A stretch of 64,000 nt of DNA from Streptomyces sp. NRRL S-455 (GTDB lineage: Bacteria; Actinomycetota; Actinomycetes; Streptomycetales; Streptomycetaceae), in NCBI RefSeq assembly GCF_000717875.1, contig NZ_JOCT01000003.1:268171-332170 (forward strand), in the 5' to 3' direction. A model generated the notes under the pieces. It saw only the letters and a program-made list of their open reading frames with translations. It searched no databases and was not told the origin of the DNA. A program made the position numbers and the translations under genes. Shown here one piece after another: positions 39,333-48,949 of this stretch. Numbering within the stretch: position 1 is the first letter of the stretch; each line of letters starts with the position of its first letter.

Positions 39333-41099
39333 TTACTTCGTGACGCCGAGCATGACGTAGTCGTAGCGGCCGTTGTACGCGGCGGACGAGTAGACGTTCG
39401 TCAGCCGGGGGCTGCGCCAGGAGATGTTCTTCTCGTAGATGAAGGGCATCCAGTCGGCGTTGTCGATCAGGCGCTTGTTCATGTTCTCGTAGATCGCCTT
39501 GGACTTGGCCGGGTCCGTCGACGCGATCGCGTCGTCGAACATCTTGTCGATCTCCGGGTCCTTGATCTGCGACTCGTTGTAGTTGCCGTTCGGGAAGATG
39601 AAGCGGCTGTCGAACAGCGGCTGCGCGTAACCCTGGCCGGTCGGGAAGTCCGGGCCCCAGCCGGTCATGGTCATGCCGTAGCCGCGCTCCTTCACGACCT
39701 TCGGCGAACCGCTGATGCTGGAGGACTGGGCACCGTCGATCGGGTCGACCTCGATCTTGATGCCCACCTTGGCGAGCTGCTCCTGCAGAGCCTCGGCGGC
39801 GTCGACCTCGGCCGGCTGGTTGGTCCGGGCGGTGATCTTGGTGGAGAAGCCGCCCGGCTTGCCGCACTCCTTCAGCGCCTCCTTGGCCTTCGCGATGTCC
39901 GGCTTGCCCTTGCGGGCGAGGACGCCGTACGGGTCGTAGTCGGTGTAGCCGGGGATCGTCTTCGGGAAGACGGAGTTGGCGATCTCACCACCGGCGACCT
40001 CGCCACCGCGGACCTGCTGCAGACCGGCGAAGTCCGTGGCGTAGAAGACGGCCTTGCGGCAGTTGACGTTGTCGAACGGCTTGGCGGTGTGGACGAGGGC
40101 CACGTACCGGACGAACGACGTCTGGATGTTGTCGATGTTCGCCTTGTGGTCCTGCGTGGCGGTGACGCGGCCCGACTGGGTCATGCCGGTGCCGTTGACG
40201 TCGAGGTCGTAGTCACCTTCCATCAGCCGCTTGTCGTTCTCCTCCAGGTTGGCGGAGATCGTCACGGTGATCTTGTCCGGAAGGGCCGGGCGGATCGGGT
40301 CCGAGGACTTCTTCCAGTTGGTGTTGCGGACCAGGGTGAGGCCCTTGCCCGCCTTGTAGGACTCGACCTTGTACGGGCCGGAGGAGAAGGGCTTGTTGGT
40401 GTACTTGGCGCCGGTGTCCGCGCTCTGCTTCACCGGGGCGCCGGTGGGCATCGCCAGGAACTGCTCGAAGTCACCGTTGGGCTTGGGCAGCTTGAAGACG
40501 ATGGTCTTGTCGTCCGGCGTCTCGATGGCCTTCAGACCCAGCTTGTCCTTGGACTTGTCCTTGTACGGGCCCGGGTATTCGCCCTTGGGGTCCAGCGTCT
40601 GCTTGATGTACGCGGGACCGCCGGTGATGGTGTCCGTCGCCCAGATGCGCTCGATGCCGTACTTGATGTCCTTGGAGGTCAGCGCGGAGCCGTCCTCCCA
40701 GGTCAGTCCGTCACGCAGCTTGTACGTGTAGGTCTTGCCGTCGGTGGAGACCTCGGCGGGGCCGGTGGCGAGGTCACCGACCAGCTTGTTGGACGCCTCG
40801 CCCGGCTTGGTGTCGTACGTGACCAGGGTGCGGGTGAAGAACCGCATGAAGTCCCAGGTCATGCCGTAGTAGGTGCGCTGCGGGTCCAGGGAGTCGAAGT
40901 CCTGCTTGCCTATGAACTTCAGCGTCCCACCCTTCTTGGTGGAGGCGTTGACGACCTTGTCGAGCGCCGCGTTGTATCCCGCGCCCTCGTCCTTGCCGTT
41001 GTCGCTGTCACCGCCGCCGCACGCCGTGGTGGTCACCAGCGCCGCGACTACGAGGGCCGCACCGGCAGCAAGCCGTCGCTTCGGGGAAGCTGTGGACAT
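39333..41099 (-). CDS. Peptide/nickel-type ABC transporter substrate-binding lipoprotein
   Basis: A 588-aa family 5 solute-binding protein. A lipoprotein signal (RRLAAGAALVVAALVTTTACGG) places it on the outer face of the membrane. Family features include TLKFIGKQDFDSLDPQRTYYGMTWDFMRF, DGLTWEDGSALTSKDIKYGIERIW and the C-terminal SRFIFPNGNYNESQIKDPEID. GGAGG precedes ATG 41099. Ligand not deducible; peptides are the commonest for this clade. It is not evidently BldKB, which is encoded elsewhere in S. coelicolor. Confidence 0.92.
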   Translation of the reverse strand: MSTASPKRRLAAGAALVVAALVTTTACGGGDSDNGKDEGAGYNAALDKVVNASTKKGGTLKFIGKQDFDSLDPQRTYYGMTWDFMRFFTRTLVTYDTKPGEASNKLVGDLATGPAEVSTDGKTYTYKLRDGLTWEDGSALTSKDIKYGIERIWATDTITGGPAYIKQTLDPKGEYPGPYKDKSKDKLGLKAIETPDDKTIVFKLPKPNGDFEQFLAMPTGAPVKQSADTGAKYTNKPFSSGPYKVESYKAGKGLTLVRNTNWKKSSDPIRPALPDKITVTISANLEENDKRLMEGDYDLDVNGTGMTQSGRVTATQDHKANIDNIQTSFVRYVALVHTAKPFDNVNCRKAVFYATDFAGLQQVRGGEVAGGEIANSVFPKTIPGYTDYDPYGVLARKGKPDIAKAKEALKECGKPGGFSTKITARTNQPAEVDAAEALQEQLAKVGIKIEVDPIDGAQSSSISGSPKVVKERGYGMTMTGWGPDFPTGQGYAQPLFDSRFIFPNGNYNESQIKDPEIDKMFDDAIASTDPAKSKAIYENMNKRLIDNADWMPFIYEKNISWRSPRLTNVYSSAAYNGRYDYVMLGVTK

Positions 41100-41198
41100 T
41101 TTCTCGTAACCTCCGAGATTCGCGGTCCCGGTCCTGAGCCGGAGAACCATGGGGTCAGCCACCTGACGGTGCGGCAGGGGCAAGTTCTTGTGAGAGCT

Positions 41199-42200
41199 TC
41201 AGCGGGCGCCCTTGGGGTCCAGGGCGTCGCGCAGACCGTCTCCGAAGAGGTTGAACGCGAGGACGGTCACGAAGATGGTCACGCCCGGGAAGACCATGAA
41301 CATCGGGTCGTGCTCGTAGGTCTCCAGCGCGTCGCGCAGCATGCCGCCCCAGGACGCCGTCGGCGGTCGGACGCCCGCCCCGAGGAAGCTGAGCGCCGCC
41401 TCCGTGAGGATGTTGGTGGGGATCATCAGCGTCGCGTAGACGAGGATCGGGGCGACCAGGTTGGGCAGCAGCTCCCGGAAGAGGATGTGCCGTCGGCCGC
41501 CGCCGAGGCTGCGGGCGGCCTCGACGTACTCGCGCTCGCGCAGGCTCAGGGTCTGGCCGCGCACGATGCGGCCCACATAGGGCCAGCCGAAGAAGCCGAT
41601 GACCAGGACGAGTACGGCGATCCGCACGCCCGAACCGGTCAGGCCCAGCAGGTCGTCGGGGAGCACCGAGACCAGGGAGATGATGAACAGCAGCTGCGGG
41701 AAGGAAAGCAGCACGTCCATGGTGCGGCTGATCAGCGCGTCGACCCAGCCGCCGAAGTAGCCCGCGATGACGCCGAAGAGGGTGCCGAGCACCATGGCGA
41801 CCACGGCGGCGAGGAACGCCACGAGCAGGGAGATCCGGGCGCCGTAGACGATGCGGCTGAACACGTCGCGGCCCTTGTTGGGTTCGACGCCGAAGAGGAA
41901 TTCGCTGCTCACGCCGCCCCACGCGCCCTGCGGCAGGTTGGTCAGCGGGTCCAGCTCGTCCTGGTGGAACTCGTTCGGCGGGTGGCCGAGCAGATTGACG
42001 ATCAGCGGGGCGAACACGGCGACCAGGGTCAGGAAGAGGACGAAGACGCCCCCGGCGAGCGCGACCTTGTCCTGCCTGAGACGGCTCCAGGCGATCTGCT
42101 TGAGGGACCGGCCCTCGACCTTCGTGGCGCCTGACTCCGCCGGGTCGGCAGGAGCAGTCGGGGCCGCTTCCGCGGTCGTGTCGTGCAATGGCGCCGTCAT
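41199..42200 (-). CDS. Peptide/nickel-type ABC transporter permease (DppC-like)
   Basis: A 333-aa permease with an N-terminal Ala/Pro-rich cytoplasmic tail, the OppC N-terminal helix region (KVALAGGVFVLFLTLVAVFAPLI) and the conserved loop REREYVEAARSLGGGRRHILFRELLPN. It is the first gene of the operon; GAGAGGGG lies upstream of ATG 42200. This order (permease, binding protein, permease, ATPase, ATPase) differs from the classical A-B-C-D-F arrangement. Confidence 0.92.
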   Translation of the reverse strand: MTAPLHDTTAEAAPTAPADPAESGATKVEGRSLKQIAWSRLRQDKVALAGGVFVLFLTLVAVFAPLIVNLLGHPPNEFHQDELDPLTNLPQGAWGGVSSEFLFGVEPNKGRDVFSRIVYGARISLLVAFLAAVVAMVLGTLFGVIAGYFGGWVDALISRTMDVLLSFPQLLFIISLVSVLPDDLLGLTGSGVRIAVLVLVIGFFGWPYVGRIVRGQTLSLREREYVEAARSLGGGRRHILFRELLPNLVAPILVYATLMIPTNILTEAALSFLGAGVRPPTASWGGMLRDALETYEHDPMFMVFPGVTIFVTVLAFNLFGDGLRDALDPKGAR

Positions 42201-42276
42201 CTGGCAGGGACCCCTCTCAACCGGCGGTGACCGGCCCGCACGTGCCGCGGTAGCGGCCTGATCGTCCGTCGTAGTC

Positions 42277-42322
42277 AGGGGTTCAGACCCCTCACGTGGT
42301 GCACAGGGGTGAAGAACCCCTG
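42277..42322 (-). promoter_or_regulatory. Twin stem-loops in the ABC operon upstream region
   Basis: Two adjacent hairpins carry the same arms: AGGGGT-TCAG-ACCCCT (42277-42292) and CAGGGGT-GAAGA-ACCCCTG (42304-42322). They lie about 75-120 bases before ATG 42200 and may be in the 5' leader or be protein-binding palindromes. The rest of 42201-42601 is less GC-rich than its surroundings and shows no gene; it should hold the operon promoter. Confidence 0.45.
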
Positions 42323-42601
42323 GTGCGGGGAGTCTTCAACGCTTCGCCGATCTGTTGCCAGACTTGACGGCGAATGGATGCCTAACCGTGATGCTGACCT
42401 GGAGATTCCGTTATGCGGACGTCACAGAACGTGAGTCGGACACAAGGCAGTTGGGGTACAAGAGGCAGAGCCTTGTATTTACCCGCGTAGATGCGGACAT
42501 GTCCCGCAATATCGATGTCGTCCTCTGTGACCAGGCTGTGCGGGGTGGTTGGAGTGCGGTGAAGAAGGTCCGGACGCCCGGCGTGCGCCCGGAGAAGTCC
42601 G

Positions 42602-43396
42602 TCAGTACCCGCCCGGGTATCCGTAGCCGCCCGCGGCCGGGGCCTGGACCGGGGCGGTGGCGTGGGCCTCGCGGTCGTAGAAGGGGCGGGCTCTCGCGCG
42701 CAGCCACATGGCGACCGGGTCGTGCTCGTCGGACATCGCGACGGTCGAGACGGGCAGCCCGTCCGGTACGGCGCCCAGGGACTGCTGCATCATCGCGCGT
42801 ACGGAGTCCACGGCCGGCGGCGAGGTGTCGTACACATCCAGTCCGATGGCGAGGTAGGGCGCTCCGAGCGCGGGCTGCACCCAGGCGCGGCGCAGCGAAC
42901 GGACGGCCGGGGTGCGGTGGGCGTTCTGCGTGAGGAGGGCGTAGAACTGCGGGACCTCGATGGCCGGTTCGGACAGCCGCAGCGGGCCGGCGGGCTGGCG
43001 GTCCAGGCCCGTGGCGATCCGGCGCAGGTCGAGCCAGGGGATGCCGACCCCGCCGCCGGGGGCGTGCGGGTTGAGCCAGAGGCCGTAGTGGTCGGGATAG
43101 AGGGCACGGGCCACGTCGACGCCGTCGACCACCTCGTACGAGCGGTTCCAGCCGCTGGCGGAGAGCTCCTGGGCGGAGGTCACGCAGGGCGCGTAGCCGT
43201 GCCCGTCGACCTCCATGTTCCCGTACTGGGCGTCGGGGGAGCCGGCCTGGCCGTGCCAGAGGAGCATCCAGACCTGACCGGTGTGCGGGGTCGCGAGCGC
43301 GCGCAGGAGTGCCTCGTAGGCGTCGTAGCGCCCGGGCGTGACCTGGCGCAGCATGTGCTCGACCTGTCCGGCCGCGGCCGTGCCGCTCGCGCTCAC
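42602..43396 (-). CDS. SseB-like protein (enhanced serine sensitivity family), copy 2
   Basis: A 264-aa soluble protein. The N-terminal SseB-type domain has YEALLRALATPHTGQVWMLLWHG, a central GGGVGIPWLDLRRIATG, and a C-terminal domain ending in AMSDEHDPVAMWLRARARPFYDRE followed by a Gly/Tyr/Pro-rich tail. The same DPVxxWxRARxRPFY ending occurs in the next gene, so the two are tandem paralogues. SseB overexpression in E. coli makes cells serine-sensitive; the molecular role is unknown. GTG 43396 with AAGGGGCGG is chosen; TTG 43417 is an alternative. Upstream gene overlap: none; gap 101 bases. Confidence 0.8.
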   Translation of the reverse strand: MSASGTAAAGQVEHMLRQVTPGRYDAYEALLRALATPHTGQVWMLLWHGQAGSPDAQYGNMEVDGHGYAPCVTSAQELSASGWNRSYEVVDGVDVARALYPDHYGLWLNPHAPGGGVGIPWLDLRRIATGLDRQPAGPLRLSEPAIEVPQFYALLTQNAHRTPAVRSLRRAWVQPALGAPYLAIGLDVYDTSPPAVDSVRAMMQQSLGAVPDGLPVSTVAMSDEHDPVAMWLRARARPFYDREAHATAPVQAPAAGGYGYPGGY

Positions 43397-43497
43397 CTTT
43401 ACCGCCCCTTCGTACAACGCCTCAACCGTGACCTAGCTTAAGCCCGCCCGGGAGCTCGGGGCCCGGTGTCGGTTCGCGGGTCCGCCCGGTACCTGAA

Positions 43498-44286
43498 CTA
43501 CCGCTGGTAGAAGGGCCGGACCCTGGCGCGCATCCACTCCCCCACCGGGTCCTCCGCCACGTCCAGGAGGACCAGGTTGACCGGCCAGGGGGCCGGGGAC
43601 CTGGTCACCGCCCGGGTGAGGGCCTCCAGGGGAAGGGCGCGCAGGTCGCCTTCCCACTGGGAGAGTTCGACGCCCACGAACATCACCGGGTCGGCGGTCT
43701 CGATCGCGGCGAGGCAGCGGCGGGCGGTGAGGACGACGCCGGTCGCCTCGAACTCGGCGGAGGCGACGCTGAGGAAGTCCACCGGGTCGTCCTGCCAGTC
43801 GGGCTCGAAGAGGCGGACCCGGCCGCCGCTCGCGGGGCCGTCCAGCGGGGTGCGGCCTGCCCGGCAGAGCTCGGCCACGGCGGGCGGCGGGAGCGGGATG
43901 CCGACCACACCGCCCGGGTTGATGGCTATCCCCGCGTGCGGGGGCAGGCCGCGGGCGAACTCCACGGCCGGGGCGATGGTGTACGACATGTGGGAGCCGA
44001 CGACCTGACGGAACTGCTCCTCGGAGCTGAACACCGGCACGAACGCCTGGCCGTCGATCTCGATGCCGGGCAGGTCGAGGGGGCCGCTCTGCGGGCCGCC
44101 GCCGTTGGGGAGCGGGACCCACACGAAGCTCCGGCCGAGCACCTCGACGATCCGCCCGCCGGCCGACGGCCCGGCGCCGAGGGAGGCCGAGAGCACCTCC
44201 TCCAGCTCGTTGCCGGGCCAACCGCCGTGCGGGTGGGTCTGCGTCTGCGCCGGGAAGTCCGCGGAGAAGTCCGCCGGGAAGTCCAT
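43498..44286 (-). CDS. SseB-like protein (enhanced serine sensitivity family), copy 1
   Basis: A 262-aa soluble protein with an SseB N-terminal domain (LEEVLSASLG, then VWVPLPNGG, QAFVPVFSSEEQFRQVVG, AINPGGVVGIPLPPPAVAELC) and a C-terminal domain ending in DVAEDPVGEWMRARVRPFYQR. It is the first of two paralogues in a row. The leader MDFPADFSADFPAQTQTHPHGG is low-complexity. The nearby operon encodes glycine and serine breakdown (gcvT, gcvH, glyA, sdaA), suggestive given the family name, but no direct link is shown. Confidence 0.82.
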   Translation of the reverse strand: MDFPADFSADFPAQTQTHPHGGWPGNELEEVLSASLGAGPSAGGRIVEVLGRSFVWVPLPNGGGPQSGPLDLPGIEIDGQAFVPVFSSEEQFRQVVGSHMSYTIAPAVEFARGLPPHAGIAINPGGVVGIPLPPPAVAELCRAGRTPLDGPASGGRVRLFEPDWQDDPVDFLSVASAEFEATGVVLTARRCLAAIETADPVMFVGVELSQWEGDLRALPLEALTRAVTRSPAPWPVNLVLLDVAEDPVGEWMRARVRPFYQR

Positions 44287-44339
44287 CTGCCTACCGCCTG
44301 CCTGGAACCACTGCTGTGGCTAAGAGGCTAACGGCTGAC

Positions 44340-44880
44340 CGAGGGCGAGCGGTCCACGCGTACGCGACGCCGTCCGGCACGCGGCGATCCGCCGGCGGAC
44401 CACGGCACCCGGCACCCGGCGGTCGCCCCTGAACCACGTCCCCTGGCCTGCCCTTGGACCACTGCACCCGACACGCGGCGAGCCGCCACGGGACCACCGC
44501 ACCCGCCGTCCAGCGGTCACCCCCGAGCCACGCGGTCCGGCGATCGCCCCTGAACCACGTCTCCGGCGGTCGCGCAAAAACCGCGGCAACCGCCCTCCAC
44601 CGCTTCCCCCTCGAGCCACGGCACCCGGCACCCAGCGCCTCACCCCCGAGCCACAGGGGTCCGGCCATCGCGCAGAAACCGCGGCAACCGCCCTCCACCG
44701 CTTCCCCCTCGAGCCACGGCACCCGGCACCCAGCGCCTCGCCCCTGAACCACGGAGCCTGCGCTCGCCCACCCGAGGGCCGGCACCCGGCACCCAGCGCC
44801 TCACCCCCGAGCCACAGGGGTCCGGTGGTCGCCCATGATCACGACGCGCGGCGTGCCGCACATCCGCGCCCGGGCCACGG
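44340..44880. repeat. Degenerate GC-rich repeat block
   Basis: A 72-base segment (44570-44641) recurs at 44668-44739 with one mismatch, a 98-base period. A 45-base segment (44620-44664) recurs exactly at 44781-44825. Degenerate variants of CCACGGCACCCGGCACC fill the rest. No start, ribosome-binding site or third-position bias supports a gene in 44287-44890, so I call it non-coding. Confidence 0.85.
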
Positions 44881-44890
44881 CACCCGGCCG

Positions 44891-45559
44891 TCAGCCCGTG
44901 AAGCCGATACGGCGCAGGGTGTTCGCCGCGTCCCGGTCGGCGAGGATCGCGGAGCCGCAGCCGGCGGGCAGTTCGCCCCGCTCCACCGAGCGCAGCAGGC
45001 GGTGGGTCGCCGCACGGTGGCGCAGGAACGCGTAGCGCGAGACTCCGCGGCCGCGGTCGCGCTGGCCGGCCAGGGCCTCCTCCGCCGTGACGTCGAGCAG
45101 CAGCAGATGCAGGGCGGCGCCCCGGCGGCGGGCCTCGCGGGCGAGCCAGCGGCGGACCCAGGTCTGGGTGCCGCAGTCGTGCACGACGACCCCCTCACCG
45201 GTGCGCAGGGCGCGGCGCAGCCCGGCGTAGTGGGCGAGGCGGACGAGCGGGCGGTAGACCGCGTACGGCAGGAAGCGCGGCATGCGCCCCTCCCAGCGGT
45301 CGCGGGTGTCCTGGGAGTCGATGCGCCGACCCGGCACGGTGCGCCTCATCAGCGTGGACTTGCCGCTGCCCGGGAGGCCCGTGACCACGACGAGGTCGCG
45401 GGGGCCGAACAGCAGCGCGTGGGGGGATCGGCCGGCGCGGTCGCGCAGATCGCGGACGACCGGCACCGGCACCGGGCCGCAGACCGCCCGGGCCGCGCCG
45501 GCCGGCTGCCCGGGCAGCGCGACGCCCGTGGTCGTGGCGTACGCCGTGGTCCTGTTCAC
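44891..45559 (-). CDS. P-loop kinase-like ATPase
   Basis: A 222-aa AAA/zeta-like nucleotide kinase fold. Walker A is VVVTGLPGSGKSTLMRR; RIDSQDTRDRW follows as a possible acceptor-binding Asp, VVVHDCGTQTWVRRWL as the Walker B-like strand and LLLLDVTAEEALAGQRDRGRG as the lid Arg segment. Its substrate is unknown; relatives phosphorylate small molecules or sugars. GTG 45559 has GGAGGA nine bases upstream; ATG 45598 is in frame but has no ribosome-binding site. It is divergent from the glycine riboswitch-gcvT unit. Confidence 0.8.
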   Translation of the reverse strand: MNRTTAYATTTGVALPGQPAGAARAVCGPVPVPVVRDLRDRAGRSPHALLFGPRDLVVVTGLPGSGKSTLMRRTVPGRRIDSQDTRDRWEGRMPRFLPYAVYRPLVRLAHYAGLRRALRTGEGVVVHDCGTQTWVRRWLAREARRRGAALHLLLLDVTAEEALAGQRDRGRGVSRYAFLRHRAATHRLLRSVERGELPAGCGSAILADRDAANTLRRIGFTG

Positions 45560-45745
45560 CGTGATCGTCCTCCCCTGGGGCCAGGTACGGAGTCCCATCC
45601 CCGCCGAGTGTAAAGAGAAGGTAATGCCCGATGTCTCTGGTTTTAGTCCTCTTCCTGCAACAGGACTGCTACAGGGTGATCCCCCTGCCGCCCCGCGAGG
45701 ATGCGTGCAATGATGTGCGCGCCAACTGCATACCGGCCGTTTGAA

Positions 45746-45955
45746 TCCGCGCGGGAGAGTTCCCAGCACCGCTGACGCTGGGGCGCCGAAGGAGCAAGTC
45801 CCTCCCTTGAATCTCTCAGGCCCCGTTACCGCGCGGGCGAGGCACATCTGAAAAGCGGGTCGCCGACCGATGGCGGCTCCACCCAAGGTGCAAGCCAGGG
45901 CCCCGTGCGGTCATGGCGAACCTCTCAGGTTCCGATGACAGATGGGGAGGACCGC
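45746..45955 (+). promoter_or_regulatory. Tandem glycine riboswitch upstream of gcvT
   Basis: Two successive aptamers are recognisable. The first (about 45746-45862) has GCGGGAGAG, GGCGCCGAAGGAGCAA and ATCTCTCAGGCCCC; the second (about 45864-45955) has CCACCCAAGGTGCAAGCC and AACCTCTCAGGTTCCGATGACAG. GCCGAAGGAGCAA and CTCTCAGG are hallmark conserved pieces of glycine aptamers. It is followed by gcvT 34 bases later. Glycine binding is expected to turn on the glycine-cleavage genes; no U-run terminator is evident, so control may be by translation or by another terminator type. Confidence 0.92.
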
Positions 45956-45989
45956 CCTCGCCCGTCATTGCCCTGGGAGACGACCGACC

Positions 45990-47111
45990 GTGAGCAGTAC
46001 AGGAGAACTCCGTCACACCGCGCTCGATGCCCTGCATCGTTCGCTCGGCGCGACGATGACCGACTTCGCCGGCTGGGACATGCCCCTGCGCTACGGCTCC
46101 GAGCGCGACGAGCACAACGCCGTGCGCACGAAGGCCGGGCTCTTCGACCTCTCCCACATGGGCGAGATCACCGTCACGGGCCCGCAGGCCGCCGCCCTGC
46201 TCGACTTCGCCCTGGTGGGCAACATCGGCGGCGTGAAGCCCGGCCGCGCCCGCTACACCATGATCTGCCGGGCCGACGGCGGCATCCTGGACGACCTGAT
46301 CGTCTACCGGCTGGCCGAGACCGAGTACATGGTGGTGGCCAACGCCTCCAACGCCCAGGTGGTCCTGGACGCACTGGTGGAACGTTCCGCCGGTTTCGAC
46401 GCCGAGGTGCGCGACGACCGGGACGCCTACGCGCTGCTCGCCGTACAGGGTCCCGAGTCGCCGGGGATCCTGAAGTCCCTCACCGACGCCGACCTCGACG
46501 GCCTGAAGTACTACGCCGGCCTGCCCGGCACGGTCGCGGGTGTCCCGGCCCTGATCGCCCGGACCGGGTACACCGGCGAGGACGGCTTCGAGCTGTTCGT
46601 GAAGCCGGAGCACGCGGTCGAGCTGTGGCAGGCCCTGACCAAGGCGGGCGAGGGCGCCGGGCTGGTCCCCTGCGGGCTGTCCTGCCGCGACACACTGCGC
46701 CTGGAGGCGGGCATGCCGCTGTACGGGCACGAGCTGAGCACCTCCCTCACGCCCTTCGACGCCGGGCTCGGCCGGGTGGTGAAGTTCGAGAAGGAGGGCG
46801 ACTTCGTGGGGCGCGAGGCCCTGCGGGAGGCCGCCGCCCGCGCGGAGCAGAACCCGCCCCGCGTCCTGGTCGGCCTGGTCGCCGAGGGCCGCCGGGTCCC
46901 GCGCGCCGGGTACGCGGTCGTCGCCGGCGGCGAGGTGATCGGCGAGGTCACCTCCGGCGCCCCCTCCCCGACGCTCGGCAAGCCCCTCGCGATGGCCTAC
47001 GTCGACGCCGCGCACGCCGCGCCCGGCACGCCCGGTGTGGGCGTGGACATCCGGGGCAGTCACGAGCCGTACGAGGTCGTGGCGCTGCCGTTCTACAAGC
47101 GCCAGAAGTAG
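45990..47111 (+). CDS. gcvT: Glycine cleavage system T protein (aminomethyltransferase)
   Basis: A 373-aa enzyme that transfers the methylene group from the H-protein aminomethyl to tetrahydrofolate, releasing ammonia. Typical motifs: [61 protein letters not shown] and [17 protein letters not shown] 45990 is chosen, with GGGAG upstream; the frame is open to 45942 but lies in the riboswitch. First gene of gcvT-gcvH-glyA; gcvP is not in the window. Confidence 0.96.
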   Translation: MSSTGELRHTALDALHRSLGATMTDFAGWDMPLRYGSERDEHNAVRTKAGLFDLSHMGEITVTGPQAAALLDFALVGNIGGVKPGRARYTMICRADGGILDDLIVYRLAETEYMVVANASNAQVVLDALVERSAGFDAEVRDDRDAYALLAVQGPESPGILKSLTDADLDGLKYYAGLPGTVAGVPALIARTGYTGEDGFELFVKPEHAVELWQALTKAGEGAGLVPCGLSCRDTLRLEAGMPLYGHELSTSLTPFDAGLGRVVKFEKEGDFVGREALREAAARAEQNPPRVLVGLVAEGRRVPRAGYAVVAGGEVIGEVTSGAPSPTLGKPLAMAYVDAAHAAPGTPGVGVDIRGSHEPYEVVALPFYKRQK

Positions 47112-47209
47112 ACACTGGCCACGGGCGCCACAAGCGCTCCCGGGCACATCACCCGCTCACCAGCGGTCCCCTTCATCACCACTCCCGCGTGTACAGGAGA
47201 ATTCAGGCC

Positions 47210-47587
47210 ATGAGCAACCCCCAGCAGCTGCGCTACAGCAAGGAGCACGAGTGGCTGTCGGCCGCCGAGGACGGCGTCTCGACGGTCGGTATCACGGAGC
47301 ACGCGGCCAACGCGCTCGGCGATGTCGTGTTCGTCCAGCTTCCCGAGGTCGGTGACTCGGTGTCCGCGGGCGAGACCTGTGGCGAGCTGGAGTCGACCAA
47401 GTCGGTGTCCGACCTGTACTCCCCCGTCTCCGGTGAGGTCACCGAGGTGAACGAGGACGTCGTGAACGACCCGTCGCTGGTGAACTCGGCCCCCTTCGAG
47501 GGCGGCTGGCTGTTCAAGGTGCGGGTCGCGGACGAGCCGGGCGACCTGCTCTCCGCCGACGAGTACACCGCGTTCTCCGCCGGCTGA
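47210..47587 (+). CDS. gcvH: Glycine cleavage system H protein
   Basis: A 125-aa lipoyl-carrier that shuttles the aminomethyl intermediate among GcvP, GcvT and the L protein. The lipoylated Lys lies in [20 protein letters not shown], the beta-hairpin signature, with [19 protein letters not shown] after it. Start ATG 47210 after ACAGGAG. It follows gcvT by 98 bases and precedes glyA by 14. Confidence 0.96.
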   Translation: MSNPQQLRYSKEHEWLSAAEDGVSTVGITEHAANALGDVVFVQLPEVGDSVSAGETCGELESTKSVSDLYSPVSGEVTEVNEDVVNDPSLVNSAPFEGGWLFKVRVADEPGDLLSADEYTAFSAG

Positions 47588-47601
47588 GGAGTCGTAGCCG
47601 T

Positions 47602-48864
<1,263 letters not shown>

Positions 48865-48877
48865 CGAAGAAACCTTT

Positions 48878-48912
48878 CAGGGCGTCCTGCCCCGCGCGGG
48901 CGGGACGCCCTG
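48878..48912 (+). terminator. Hairpin between glyA and sdaA
   Basis: CAGGGCGTCC and GGGACGCCCTG pair around an inner GCCC/GGGC stem and CGCGC loop. It lies 13 bases after the glyA stop and 37 bases before sdaA, so it may end the riboswitch-controlled transcript or only lower its passage into sdaA. Confidence 0.75.
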
Positions 48913-48949
48913 GCCCCCTTGCACCACCCCCGTAGTCAGGAGTCCCCCC

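Noticed and set aside
44291..44861. Small Arg/Gly-rich ORFs on the minus strand in the repeat block
   Set aside because: Their sequence merely reflects the DNA repeats, with no start signal and no consistent frame between copies.
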